NCBI RefSeq assembly: GCF_900107275.1
Contig: NZ_FNPI01000024.1
Span: 1-64,000 of the forward strand
Source of the DNA: Evansella caseinilytica
GTDB taxonomy: Bacteria > Bacillota > Bacilli > Bacillales > Salisediminibacteriaceae
Reading direction: 5' to 3'
Length of the DNA: 64,000 bases
A program made the position numbers and the translations under genes. A model generated the notes under the pieces. The model was not told the DNA's origin. It did not search any database and saw only the letters and a program-made list of their open reading frames with translations. This document shows positions 16,971 through 25,473 of this stretch, one piece after another (the stretch's first letter is position 1; each line of letters begins with the position of its first letter).

Positions 16971-18995
16971 TTAATATGATACTGTAAATAATTTACTAAT
17001 TTCCTTTTCTTTATCAAAAAAAACTTCAATCGACAGCTTGATTGCTTCGATTAGCTCCCAGGTTTTTTCGATCTCCTTTTCGTAATGGGCAAACACGGCT
17101 TCTTCGAAGTACATTTCGATGGAGGAAGGAAATGCTGGAATGTCCTCGTGAACAACGATTTTTTTTATCAGGTTGACTTGTTGGGCGTCAGCAGGAAAGC
17201 GACCTAAAAACTGCTCCTGATAATAGCCCGGACTTTGCTCCATATCATTGATTTTCGCCCGCAGTTTCCGCTTCCGCTCATCGTAATCGTCTAAATATTC
17301 GTGTTCATACATCGTTTTGATAATCTTTAACTCCCGCCGCAGCTGCTCACATGTTTCCAGCCCTTTGCGGTAAATCCGCACCGCTGATGAAATGTTCACT
17401 TTTATCGGCTTCCCGTCGTGGATATCACCCGTGAGGAAGGCGGCAAGCGGGTTTCTTTGCAGGCGGATCAGCGCCGCCGGATCGAGCGAAATACCAGCTT
17501 CTTCCGGAGTTTTAACGAGGTACATATCCTTCCTCTCATCATACATGCGATACACATCCGTGCCGTCCGCTTTTCCGAGCACTTCAATAACATGTGCCAA
17601 ACTGTGGGCTTCTGCACTTTCCCCAAAAGCATCGAGAACAGGCTGAAAGTTCGTTTTTATGTTTTCGAAGCTTTTTTTTATTTCAAGATAGTATTCTTTA
17701 ATACTATTCATTGCGAGATGTCGGTTACGGTAATCACTAGTAAGTGCTAAACTGACAAGGAGCATTTGAAGATTATCTTTGATAGCTTGTAGTTCGTGTA
17801 GAATGATGTCTTTTTCTTCCGTCGTCAGAATGCCGGCAGTGACAAACTCTTCCAATACAGGAGGAAGGTTTTCTAATAAAAAGGAAACGAATTTGAGCGC
17901 TTCGGGGATTTTTTTCGCCATGTCGTATAGCATCGGAAAAATATTTGTGTGATAATCCCACGATAGTTTTGCCCCATTGATAAACGTCTCCTTGCTATAC
18001 CCTTTGGTAATATATAACACTGCAAATTGAAAAAAGGAATCCAACAATTCCGGACGGAATCCGGTTAATGCCCGTATGAAGCCGTTAAAGCCGTTTTCGT
18101 TATAGTCGTCGGCATACTGCGCCAAATATAATTGCAGCTGTTTTAAAAAGGATGCAGGAATTTGCTCGGTCACTCCCCTCAAACCGTCAAAGCCTTCGAT
18201 GGAATTGACGGGATCGCCGACACCGATATTCATAAATCCCCTCGCTATGCTGAGGGCATAAAGCACATCTTCCGCCATAATCAGCCGCTGAATCGTCGTT
18301 TCATCGATTTTATTTTTGTAATACGCCTCCCCAAAGGCGATTAACTCGTCATGATCGATGTCGTAGATGGCGTTGAAATCGTCGCCTAGATTTAAATTAA
18401 ATTTCTCAGATAACTGACGCTGAAATTGTCTGTCTATATAGGCCAATTGATAAACACTGGGAGGCGCCGGATTAATGGCGTACACCATATCGTACTGTCC
18501 GGTGATTAATTTCAGCATAACAATTAAATTACCGCCTAATGAATGGCCTAAGCCGATTTTTTTCATCGGAATCTCACTTTTTTTTGTTTTTTGTTCAATC
18601 TCAGCAGTAACGATTTGATCGAAACGTTCTGCATCTGCATATTGACTGTCATTTTGACCAGTGGCAATTCCGATAGCATTATACGCCCAATCCAGCGGTT
18701 TTCCGCTATCCTTTTCTGAGCTTTCACTTCCCCTGGTAATCATGTACATTTGATTTATGCCCTGCCGTTCATCATAAAAATGAATCACGGTGCCGTCAAA
18801 CCCGGAATAATGCTCCCCTTTTCTAAGCTCTTCCTTGAAATCGTCGGAACGGTAAATAGTGATGTTTCCCGGCGGTGCTTTTCCTGTTTCTTCTATGTAA
18901 ATTCGTTTCACTTCCTCGATTGTCACTTCGCCGTATTCTAGCTCCATCATTCTTGCTCGCAGTAAATCGGAATTAAGTACTTCCTCATTCGCCAA
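16971..18995 (-). CDS. Lipase-like protein with helical C-terminal half; candidate reverse-domain T7SS lipase toxin
   Basis: A 674-residue protein with no signal peptide. Residues about 40-230 look like an alpha/beta hydrolase: a strand-rich stretch with FDGTVIHFYDE, MYMITRGSE, and a nucleophile elbow GLGHSLGG with Ser152, then a strand VYAINPAPP. From about residue 290 to the end the sequence is long, charged and helical, with heptad-like stretches (ICEQLRRELKIIKTMYEHEYLDDYDERKRKLRAKINDMEQ-like region near 555-600). The start is TTG 18995, seven bases after GAGGTG. It follows lipoprotein A by 22 bp and precedes a small helical gene. This order, catalytic domain first and helical targeting region last with lipoprotein genes beside it, is that of the S. 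aureus T7SS lipase TslA. A secreted or cell-associated lipase of other purpose is the alternative. The first 79 residues recur in three truncated copies upstream. Confidence 0.6.
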   Translation of the reverse strand: MANEEVLNSDLLRARMMELEYGEVTIEEVKRIYIEETGKAPPGNITIYRSDDFKEELRKGEHYSGFDGTVIHFYDERQGINQMYMITRGSESSEKDSGKPLDWAYNAIGIATGQNDSQYADAERFDQIVTAEIEQKTKKSEIPMKKIGLGHSLGGNLIVMLKLITGQYDMVYAINPAPPSVYQLAYIDRQFQRQLSEKFNLNLGDDFNAIYDIDHDELIAFGEAYYKNKIDETTIQRLIMAEDVLYALSIARGFMNIGVGDPVNSIEGFDGLRGVTEQIPASFLKQLQLYLAQYADDYNENGFNGFIRALTGFRPELLDSFFQFAVLYITKGYSKETFINGAKLSWDYHTNIFPMLYDMAKKIPEALKFVSFLLENLPPVLEEFVTAGILTTEEKDIILHELQAIKDNLQMLLVSLALTSDYRNRHLAMNSIKEYYLEIKKSFENIKTNFQPVLDAFGESAEAHSLAHVIEVLGKADGTDVYRMYDERKDMYLVKTPEEAGISLDPAALIRLQRNPLAAFLTGDIHDGKPIKVNISSAVRIYRKGLETCEQLRRELKIIKTMYEHEYLDDYDERKRKLRAKINDMEQSPGYYQEQFLGRFPADAQQVNLIKKIVVHEDIPAFPSSIEMYFEEAVFAHYEKEIEKTWELIEAIKLSIEVFFDKEKEISKLFTVSY

Positions 18996-19017
18996 CAGAT
19001 ATCACCTCGATTCTTAC

Positions 19018-19638
19018 TTAGTCGTTAAACTCAAAGGATTTCATTAATGTGAGTGCTTTTTCTTCTTCTTTTTCCAGGTCAATATCACAACCTATATCTG
19101 CAGCTTTACATGTAACATCGTAAATAACTGAGATTCCTTGATGGCTGTCATCTGACTTGATATAGCTAAAAAAGCTGTATACGATGTAAGAATCACTAAC
19201 ATGATCTACATCAGTAGCGTAATAATAGGTTTTGTTATCATGGTTAAATTCTTCGTACTCTCCTTCGTAGCCTACATAACTGGACACTAGACTTAAATTG
19301 GCGTCTATGCGTTCTGTTATCTTTCGTTTTTCGTATCTAATATGTGAACTAAAAGAGGAATTATTTTCATCATACTTTTCACTGAAACCAACACTTTCTC
19401 TATATTCTTTTTGTCTGTAATAAAGACCTTTATTCAGCGTCGCATTGACAGGGAACCACATTGTATAGCCGTCTGTTTTTGATTCGAATAAATAGTAGCC
19501 GTCTTCCACTTCTTTCGTTGATTTCATAAATTCACGGGTGAATTCGTCTTCAAATGCTGCCGTCTCCGGTGTGCTCATCGTACAACCTCCAGTAAAGAGT
19601 AGGGATGTTATTGTCAGGATAAATAGTAAGTATCGCAA
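19018..19638 (-). CDS. Lipoprotein A, candidate immunity protein
   Basis: A 206-residue lipoprotein: signal peptide LRYLLFILTITSLLFTGGC with the lipidated Cys about residue 19. The start is TTG 19638, eight bases after GAGG; an in-frame extension to 19662 lacks a ribosome site. Up to the WFPVNAT motif it is nearly identical to lipoproteins B and C, after which it diverges. Conserved spots persist in the second half (YEGEYEEF, KTYYYATDVDHVSDS, ALTLMKSFEFND). It lies 22 bp before the lipase-like gene. A lipoprotein on the outer face of the membrane is where protection against an incoming phospholipase would be needed, so an immunity role is the leading idea (inference). Confidence 0.6.
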   Translation of the reverse strand: MRYLLFILTITSLLFTGGCTMSTPETAAFEDEFTREFMKSTKEVEDGYYLFESKTDGYTMWFPVNATLNKGLYYRQKEYRESVGFSEKYDENNSSFSSHIRYEKRKITERIDANLSLVSSYVGYEGEYEEFNHDNKTYYYATDVDHVSDSYIVYSFFSYIKSDDSHQGISVIYDVTCKAADIGCDIDLEKEEEKALTLMKSFEFND

Positions 19639-19676
19639 ACGAAAGACCTCTTTCTCCAGCAAACTTTTATTTTTTT

Positions 19677-19991
19677 CTATTGTTGCATTGTATATCCATT
19701 TTTACAATGGAGATATTTCGCAGTCCAAAAGGCAATTCCGGAGGAATTTTGTATGCCCTGCTGTTCATCATAAAAATGAATCACGGTGCCATCGAAGCCG
19801 GAATAATGGTCTCCTTTTCTAAGTTCTTCCTTGAAATCGTCGGAACGGTAAATAGTGATGTTTCCCGGGGGTGCTTTTCCTGTTTCTTCTATGTATATTC
19901 GTTTCACTTCTTCGATTGTCACTTCGCCATATTCCAGCTCCATTATTCTTGCTCGCAGTAGATCGGAATTAAGCACTTCTTCATTAGCCAA
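19677..19991 (-). pseudogene. Truncated N-terminal copy of the lipase-like gene (copy A)
   Basis: The first 79 or so residues (to FYDEQQG) match the full-length lipase-like protein almost exactly, including the TTG start and ribosome site. The frame then runs into 25 unrelated residues and stops. The break falls at the same codon as in copy B, and NSSGIA follows in both, so the two fragments share one deletion event and a later duplication. Confidence 0.8.
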
Positions 19992-20013
19992 CGGTAATCA
20001 CCTCAATTCTTGC

Positions 20014-20634
20014 TTAATCATTAAATTCAATAGATTTCATTAGTCTTAGTGCATGCTCTTCCTGTTGTTCTAAATTAATGTCACACGATTTTTCTGGATT
20101 TGTACAGGCGGTCTCAAAGATTAATTTAATACTCTGATCACTGTCGCCTGATTCTACGTAGCTAAAAAATCGGTAAACAGTATACACATCGTTAACACGA
20201 TGCTCATTTTTAGCATAATAATAGTTTTTACCATTATGCTCAAATGAATCGTAATCCCCCTCATAGCTAATAAAACTAGATAGTACACTTAAATCAGCTT
20301 CTACATGTTCAATTGCTTTTCGATTCTCATATCTAATTAACAAATTATAAGTAAAATTATTTTCCTTATATTTTTCGCTGAAACCAACATTTTCTCTGTA
20401 TTTTTCTTGTCTGTAATATAGACCTTCATCCAGCGTCGCATTGACAGGGAACCACATCGTATAGCCGCCTGTCTTCGATTCAAATAAATAGTAGCCGTCT
20501 TCCACTTCTTTCGTTGATTTCATAAATTCACGGGTGAATTCGTCTTCAAATGCTGCCGTCTCCGGTGTGTTCATCATACAACCTCCAGTGAAGAGTAGGG
20601 AGGTTATTGTCAGGAAAAATAATATGTATCGCAA
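20014..20634 (-). CDS. Lipoprotein B, candidate immunity protein
   Basis: Second of three related lipoproteins, 206 residues from TTG 20634, with signal peptide LRYILFFLTITSLLFTGGC. The first 65 residues match A and C; the rest has diverged (YENRKAIEHVEADLSVLSSFISYEGDYDSFEHNGKNYYYAK). The frame is open for another 50 residues upstream (to 20784), encoding FLRNDRLQEIF...NATIEKNKSLLEKEVF, which I read as the leftover 3' end of a deleted gene because the same segment precedes lipoprotein C and a scrambled version precedes A. Confidence 0.6.
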   Translation of the reverse strand: MRYILFFLTITSLLFTGGCMMNTPETAAFEDEFTREFMKSTKEVEDGYYLFESKTGGYTMWFPVNATLDEGLYYRQEKYRENVGFSEKYKENNFTYNLLIRYENRKAIEHVEADLSVLSSFISYEGDYDSFEHNGKNYYYAKNEHRVNDVYTVYRFFSYVESGDSDQSIKLIFETACTNPEKSCDINLEQQEEHALRLMKSIEFND

Positions 20635-20857
20635 ACGAAAGACCTCTTTCTCCAGCAAACTTTTATTTTTTTCTATTGTTGCATTGTATATCCATTTTAC
20701 AATATCATCTGATGCTATTTTATATCTTGAGTCTTTTGGACCGCGAAATATCTCCTGTAATCGATCGTTTCGGAGAAAGGACATTCATGGTGAAATCCAA
20801 GACAAATTTTCCCAATCATAGATCAATTCCAGACGGAATCTTTCTGAGGATGTCTCT

Positions 20858-21148
20858 TTATCGTGAGGATAGGAATCGAGCAATTCCGGAGGAATTTTGA
20901 TTTTGTGCCCTGCCCTGCTGTTCATCATAAAAATGAATCACGGTGCCGTCAAAGCCGGAATAATGGTCCCCTTTTCTTAGTTCTTCCTTGAAATCGTCGG
21001 AACGATAAATAGTGATGTTTCCCGGCGGGGCTTTTCCTGTTTCTTCTATGTATATTCGCTTCACTTCCTCGATTGTCACTTCGCCGTATTCCAGCTCCAT
21101 CATTCTTGCTCGCAGTAAGTCGGAATTAAGCACTTCTTCGTTAGCCAA
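20858..21148 (-). pseudogene. Truncated N-terminal copy of the lipase-like gene (copy B)
   Basis: Again the first 79 or so residues of the lipase-like protein, followed by about 17 unrelated residues and a stop. It starts 22 bp after the end of lipoprotein C, the same spacing as between lipoprotein A and the intact lipase-like gene, which shows that whole two-gene units were duplicated. Confidence 0.8.
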
Positions 21149-21170
21149 CGGTGATCACCTCAATTCTTGC

Positions 21171-21791
21171 TTAATCGTTAAACTCAATGGATTTCATTAA
21201 ATTAAGTGCCTTTTTTTCTTCTTTTTCCAAATCAATTTCGCAATCTTTATCAAAATCATAACATGAAACATCATAAATAAATGAGATTCCTTGATCGCTG
21301 TCATCTGACTTGACATAGCTAAAAAAACTGTAATAGGTGGCTGAATCACTAACATGATCTACATCAGTTGCGTAATAATAGGTTTTATTATTATGTTTAA
21401 ATTCCTCGTAATCCCCTTTATAGCCTATTGAATTAGACAATACACTTAGTTTGGCGTCTATCCATTCGGTAACTCCCCGGTTTTCGTAAATTAATTGTAC
21501 ATATGAAAAGGTATTGTCACTTTCATTTCTTACACCAAAACCAGAATATTCAATGTTGTCACCTAATTTACTATAATAGCCTTCATCCATCGTCGCATTG
21601 ACAGGGAACCACATCGTATAGCCGCCTGTCTTCGATTCAAATAAATAGTAGCCGTCTTCCACTTCTTTCGTAGATTTCATAAATTCACGGGTGAATTCGT
21701 CTTCAAATGCTGCCGTCTCCGGTGTGCTCATCGTACAACCTCCAGTGAAGAGTAGGGATGTTATTGTCAGGATAAATAGTAAGTATCGCAA
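21171..21791 (-). CDS. Lipoprotein C, candidate immunity protein
   Basis: Third related lipoprotein, 206 residues from TTG 21791, signal peptide LRYLLFILTITSLLFTGGC. The N-terminal third equals that of A; the middle is distinct (YYSKLGDNIEYSGFGVRNESDN) and the C-terminal third is again close to A (KTYYYATDVDHVSDSATYYSFFSYVKSDDSDQGIS). This mosaic pattern suggests recombination among the copies. It is the first lipoprotein of the array in transcription order and is fused in frame to gene fragments upstream. Confidence 0.6.
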   Translation of the reverse strand: MRYLLFILTITSLLFTGGCTMSTPETAAFEDEFTREFMKSTKEVEDGYYLFESKTGGYTMWFPVNATMDEGYYSKLGDNIEYSGFGVRNESDNTFSYVQLIYENRGVTEWIDAKLSVLSNSIGYKGDYEEFKHNNKTYYYATDVDHVSDSATYYSFFSYVKSDDSDQGISFIYDVSCYDFDKDCEIDLEKEEKKALNLMKSIEFND

Positions 21792-22046
21792 ACGAAAGAC
21801 CTCTTTCTCCAGCAAACTTTTATTTTTTTCTATTGTTGCATTGTATATCCATTTTACAATATCATCTGATGCTATTTTATATCTTGAGTCTTTTGGACTG
21901 CGAAATATCTCCTGTAATCGATCGTTTCGGAGAAAATATATTCTTTTTACTTCTTCGATTGTCACTTCGCCATATTCCAGCTCCATCATTTTTGCTCGCA
22001 GTAAATCGGAATCAAGCACTTCCTTATTATCAACGGCGGCCACCAC
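21792..22046 (-). pseudogene. Fused fragments: lipase N-terminus plus lost 3' end
   Basis: From a GTG start, 37 residues match the lipase-like N-terminus (to EEVKRIY) and then join directly to FLRNDRLQEIFRSPKDSRYKIASDDIVKWIYNATIEKN-type sequence, the same 3' tail seen before lipoprotein B. The frame then runs on into lipoprotein C. This looks like an internal deletion of a paralogous toxin gene that kept both ends. Confidence 0.7.
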
Positions 22047-22128
22047 CTCCGTTCTTCCGGCATCGTTAAATTAATTTTATTCCCTTTCATACCGATTAAA
22101 ATTCTGTTTTTTCGTAAACGCTAATCAT

Positions 22129-22686
22129 ATGATTATCGCCATCGTTTTTTACGTGCTGCTTGCTGCGTGGTTAATGGAATGGGTCGTCTTTAAGGAAACA
22201 GCAACTATTGGAAAGGGGGGCAAACGAAAGACATTTTATATCAGGGTACTGCTCGGTGTCATGTTTCTTTGCGCCGTCGTTTCCAGCTTCATGATCGCAA
22301 AAGTTAGCGGAAAGACGTACTTAGCAGTGAAAGTAACCGGGCTGTTAATCCTTGCACTTGGGCTGTTTCTCAGATACTGGACGTACCGTTTCACAAAACC
22401 ACATTTTACAAGAACCATCATCCCTTTGGAAAATCGGCCGTTATACAGCAACGGACCGTACCGGTTTACTAGACATCCCTTTCATACCGGTTTTTTCCTT
22501 AATTCATTAGGGGGGTGTTTATTTATCAGCGGTCATTGGTTAGCGGTTCTGGTTACTTTCATTTTTGTCGGGACCGCGCTTCATTACCGGATGGCGATGG
22601 AGGAATCGTTGTATTCGGAAAAGTACGGGGACATTTATGTTTACTGGTGCCGGCATCGCTTCCGCCTGCTGCCGTTCTTATATTAA
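22129..22686 (+). CDS. Isoprenylcysteine carboxyl methyltransferase-like membrane protein
   Basis: A 185-residue membrane protein with about five hydrophobic segments. The C-terminal half has the ICMT/PEMT signature: NGPYRFTRHPFHTGFFLNSLGG, a long hydrophobic span, then ALHYRMAMEESLYSEKYGDIYVYW. Members bind S-adenosylmethionine at the membrane and methylate lipids or small lipophilic acceptors; the acceptor is unknown. It is divergent from the lipoprotein array, 82 bp away, and I see no clear ribosome site before ATG 22129. A strong hairpin follows. Confidence 0.8.
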   Translation: MIIAIVFYVLLAAWLMEWVVFKETATIGKGGKRKTFYIRVLLGVMFLCAVVSSFMIAKVSGKTYLAVKVTGLLILALGLFLRYWTYRFTKPHFTRTIIPLENRPLYSNGPYRFTRHPFHTGFFLNSLGGCLFISGHWLAVLVTFIFVGTALHYRMAMEESLYSEKYGDIYVYWCRHRFRLLPFLY

Positions 22687-22708
22687 TGAGTTATCTCCCT
22701 TTTAGCCA

Positions 22709-22756
22709 CAAAAAAACGGAAACTAAGGGAAATGGAAATTCCTTAGTTTCCGTATA
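22709..22756. terminator. Bidirectional terminator
   Basis: ACGGAAACTAAGG pairs with CCTTAGTTTCCGT, flanked by A6 on the left and a T-rich tail on the right. It separates the convergent ICMT-like gene and the anti-sigma gene. Confidence 0.8.
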
Positions 22757-22851
22757 AAAGTTTTTTCCTGTTTGCGCTGACCTTAACATTCAATGTATCA
22801 AAAAATTGCATTGTATTTTTCACCGCCCAGTTGAAACTACCGCAAAGCTTG

Positions 22852-24231
22852 TTACTGTTTCGTATCTTGGACAATGGCGACGAGCTGCCAGGCGCCGTTA
22901 TTTTCTTCAAATACCAGACGCAATTTTCTCCAGTCGTTTTTTTCGCTCGCAGCATCCGCCGCAAAATACTCTACATACAGACCGTCAATATAATTTTCAT
23001 AAATCGTGTTCAGCCGCTCTCCTCTTTCCGATGTTTGGCTGTTAAAAGCAGAAATCGTGAAGTCGGTATTTAAAAAATAATTGCGAATGAGTTGAGCTGG
23101 TGAGACGACAACGGATTGTCCTTCCGCTTCCCCCCAATAATATCTGGAGCTGTCGGTGACAAAATTGCTGACTTCTTCTTTTGAAAACTGATGCCATTCT
23201 TCAAAATCCGCAGTAAAGCTGATCGTCAGGCCCTTTTCCTCATGGACTTCTTCCGCCAGCAGATCATAATTCCCTTTTTCAAGTGTTGTCAGTATTTTCC
23301 CGCTTTTTTCTAACAGCGTTTCCTCCAGAACGGTGTCATTATACATTTGATAGGTTGTGAAAGCCATGCCGTTGTTCCATTCCGCGCGCAATGAGCTGTC
23401 TCTTGTAATGTCATTCTGGTTCCTTACTTCGATTAGCAATTCCTTCACAAAATCCAATGTACCAAGTTGTTCCGCATATTCAACCACGGACTGAAACAGC
23501 GCTGCTTGATCTTGTTCGTCAACTAGCATCGCCAAATCATTCAAGAATTCCACTGGCTGGAGAGTGTATAAATGGTATAGCAGAAAGCTCGCTTCATTGG
23601 AGCGAAACGAATGATTCTCGTAAAGATCTTCCACAATTTTAGCCATATATTCCTTTCTAGTCATCTCATCCAGCTCAGCAATCCAGGTAAGCATTTCTGC
23701 CGCTTCCTCGGAGTAGCGATCGTATGCCGCCTCCCATGGAAAAGCGATGAATTCTTCAAAGAATTCCGGCAGCAATTCCTTGTCTTCGCTTGCTACTATA
23801 TACAGCTCCATTAATTGTTGCAGCTTGATATCCAACGATTCTGCATCCACCACTGCCTGATCCGGTGTTTCCTCCAGCCCCCCGCCTGATTCGGGCTCGT
23901 CTTGATTGTCCGGTTGAACAGCCGGTGCTTGTCCATTGCCGTCGGAGCCATAGGATGGTTCCATTTTTTCGGACGTCTTTTCATTAAACAGACCGTCCTG
24001 GAAGATCCCCGGAAAAAACAGAACAAGAAAACAAAAGACAACGGCAGGACCGATCACTCCGGGATGCAAGATTTTTTTCCATAAATGCCATCGGCGATTG
24101 CCGGTTGTCATTTTCTGATTGATCAGCTGCCAGGATTGTTTTTTCCGCTGCTCATCACGGGGAATTTCATTGAGTGCACTCCAGTTGACATCGGCTTTAT
24201 GCTGTTCTTTTTGATCATCGAACAGGCTCAT
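22852..24231 (-). CDS. Putative membrane anti-sigma factor with large extracytoplasmic region
   Basis: A 459-residue protein with a cytoplasmic N-terminus (residues 1-55; ADVNWSALNEIPRDEQRKKQSWQLINQKM), one membrane span (about 57-75), and an acidic extracytoplasmic region. Its C-terminal end (RKLRLVFEENNGAWQLVAIVQDT) looks like a cystatin/NTF2-like strand set. It overlaps the end of the ECF sigma gene by 17 bp, the usual layout of a sigma/anti-sigma pair, and the cytoplasmic segment resembles RsiX-type sigma-binding regions in general character. The extracytoplasmic region (over 380 residues) is much larger than in RsiX. A sigma-controlled structural protein is the alternative. Confidence 0.6.
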   Translation of the reverse strand: MSLFDDQKEQHKADVNWSALNEIPRDEQRKKQSWQLINQKMTTGNRRWHLWKKILHPGVIGPAVVFCFLVLFFPGIFQDGLFNEKTSEKMEPSYGSDGNGQAPAVQPDNQDEPESGGGLEETPDQAVVDAESLDIKLQQLMELYIVASEDKELLPEFFEEFIAFPWEAAYDRYSEEAAEMLTWIAELDEMTRKEYMAKIVEDLYENHSFRSNEASFLLYHLYTLQPVEFLNDLAMLVDEQDQAALFQSVVEYAEQLGTLDFVKELLIEVRNQNDITRDSSLRAEWNNGMAFTTYQMYNDTVLEETLLEKSGKILTTLEKGNYDLLAEEVHEEKGLTISFTADFEEWHQFSKEEVSNFVTDSSRYYWGEAEGQSVVVSPAQLIRNYFLNTDFTISAFNSQTSERGERLNTIYENYIDGLYVEYFAADAASEKNDWRKLRLVFEENNGAWQLVAIVQDTKQ

Positions 24232-24751
24232 GCTGACATCCTCCCTCCGTCATCATCTCGCTTCGCAATGCTGCCATTGCCCTGTGGGTCGTCGACTTTA
24301 CCTTCGCTTCGCTCCAGCCTAAAATCTCAGCCGTCTCTTTTATGGAAAACTCTTTTAAATGCCGCAGAAGAAGCACTTGCCGATATGCCGGCTTGAGACG
24401 GTTCAGCGCCTGGTACAGCTGAACCGCCTCCTCCCCGACTTCGACGATTTCGTCCGGTGTCAATTGCAGAATTTCCGGTCTGTTGATAAAAAAACTTGGC
24501 AAGAAAGCAATCGGACGCTTTTTGCGGTAAAAATCATGAATGACATTTCTTGCGATCGTGTACATCCATGTTTTATATGTTGATCTGCCTTCAAATTGCT
24601 CCATTCCTTTAAAGGCACGAATGTATACTTCCTGAGTTAAATCTTCCGCCTGTTGGGCATCCCCGATAGTAAGTAAAATATAGCGAAATATCGCATCGCT
24701 GTGCTGCTCATACAGCTCCTCCAGTTTGATGCGCTTCCATTCGTCCTCCAC
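24215..24751 (-). CDS. ECF RNA polymerase sigma factor (SigX-like)
   Basis: A 178-residue extracytoplasmic-function sigma factor. Region 2 is YEQHSDAIFRYILLTIGDAQQAEDLTQEVYIRAFKGMEQFEGRSTYKTWMYTIARN; region 4 is LKPAYRQVLLLRHLKEFSIKETAEILGWSEAKVKSTTHRAMAALR. It directs polymerase to a small regulon, usually for envelope or antimicrobial stress. The closest feel is B. subtilis SigX, from the FEGRSS-like and SESKVKTTQHR-like stretches. The downstream overlapping gene is probably its anti-sigma factor. A MITE copy lies 114 bp upstream, so the promoter must be short or lie within that element; I could not assign it. Confidence 0.85.
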   Translation of the reverse strand: MEDEWKRIKLEELYEQHSDAIFRYILLTIGDAQQAEDLTQEVYIRAFKGMEQFEGRSTYKTWMYTIARNVIHDFYRKKRPIAFLPSFFINRPEILQLTPDEIVEVGEEAVQLYQALNRLKPAYRQVLLLRHLKEFSIKETAEILGWSEAKVKSTTHRAMAALRSEMMTEGGCQHEPVR

Positions 24752-24864
24752 GATCCCTTCCCTCCAATAACCTTCAACTATTAGACGCGATCCCCCTGAT
24801 AGTTGATTCGCTTTTCTAATCTCTGTTCAAAAAATCAGCTATTATCGTAAACTTTGTTTCTATT

Positions 24865-25069
24865 AGTGTTTGTTCAAAAAGATCGTTTTTTATCTTTTTG
24901 AACAAGCACGAAGCAATGGGTGGAGCCGATGCATTCTTTTCAGGCCGGCTGTGAGTGGTTTTCTTGGAGTCAGGATGACGACATTTCGCCGTTGCCCATA
25001 GGACGTGGGCAGCACTTAGGCGGAATTGGGTCGCATCGTGCGGAACCATTGCCTTTTTGAACATGCTCT
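24865..25069 (+). repeat. MITE-like element with ATT target duplication
   Basis: Left end AGTGTTTGTTCAAAAAG, right end CTTTTTGAACATGCTCT; flanked by ATT (24862-24864 and 25070-25072). Interior shares GGAGCCGATGCATTCTTTTC and GCATCGTGCGGAACCATTGC with the other copies. Confidence 0.85.
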
Positions 25070-25213
25070 ATTAGACTGTTTTGAGAGCAACATCCATCAC
25101 CACTAGGAAACATCCATCCGGCTGATGGAAATTTCATCAATTTTCACATCAAAGCGTGAAGAACCAAGCATTTATTTAAGTTAGGCCAATAGCTAAAAGC
25201 AACAATTTTTTTT

Positions 25214-25255
25214 AGTGTTTGTTGAAAAAGATTGTATTTTACTTGAACACGCGCT
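25214..25255 (+). repeat. Minimal 42-bp MITE derivative
   Basis: Only the two ends remain: AGTGTTTGTTGAAAAAG and a right end TTGAACACGCGCT, separated by about 12 nt. Flanked by TTT on both sides (25211-25213 and 25256-25258). Confidence 0.7.
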
Positions 25256-25473
25256 TTTAGAAAACAACTAACATTCCCCGTTCCGTGTTTCCGATTGCTT
25301 TTGCGGCCTAACAGCCTCCAAAATCCATATATTGTAAAAAAAACCTTTCCTTATTACCAGTATACATGAAATAAGTCTCCATATGGGATTTTTTCCGGAA
25401 ATCTGTCGATCATGCTCAGATATGTCGAGCGTTACGGCGCAGCATGGTTCGCAAACATTTTTAATACTTCAAC

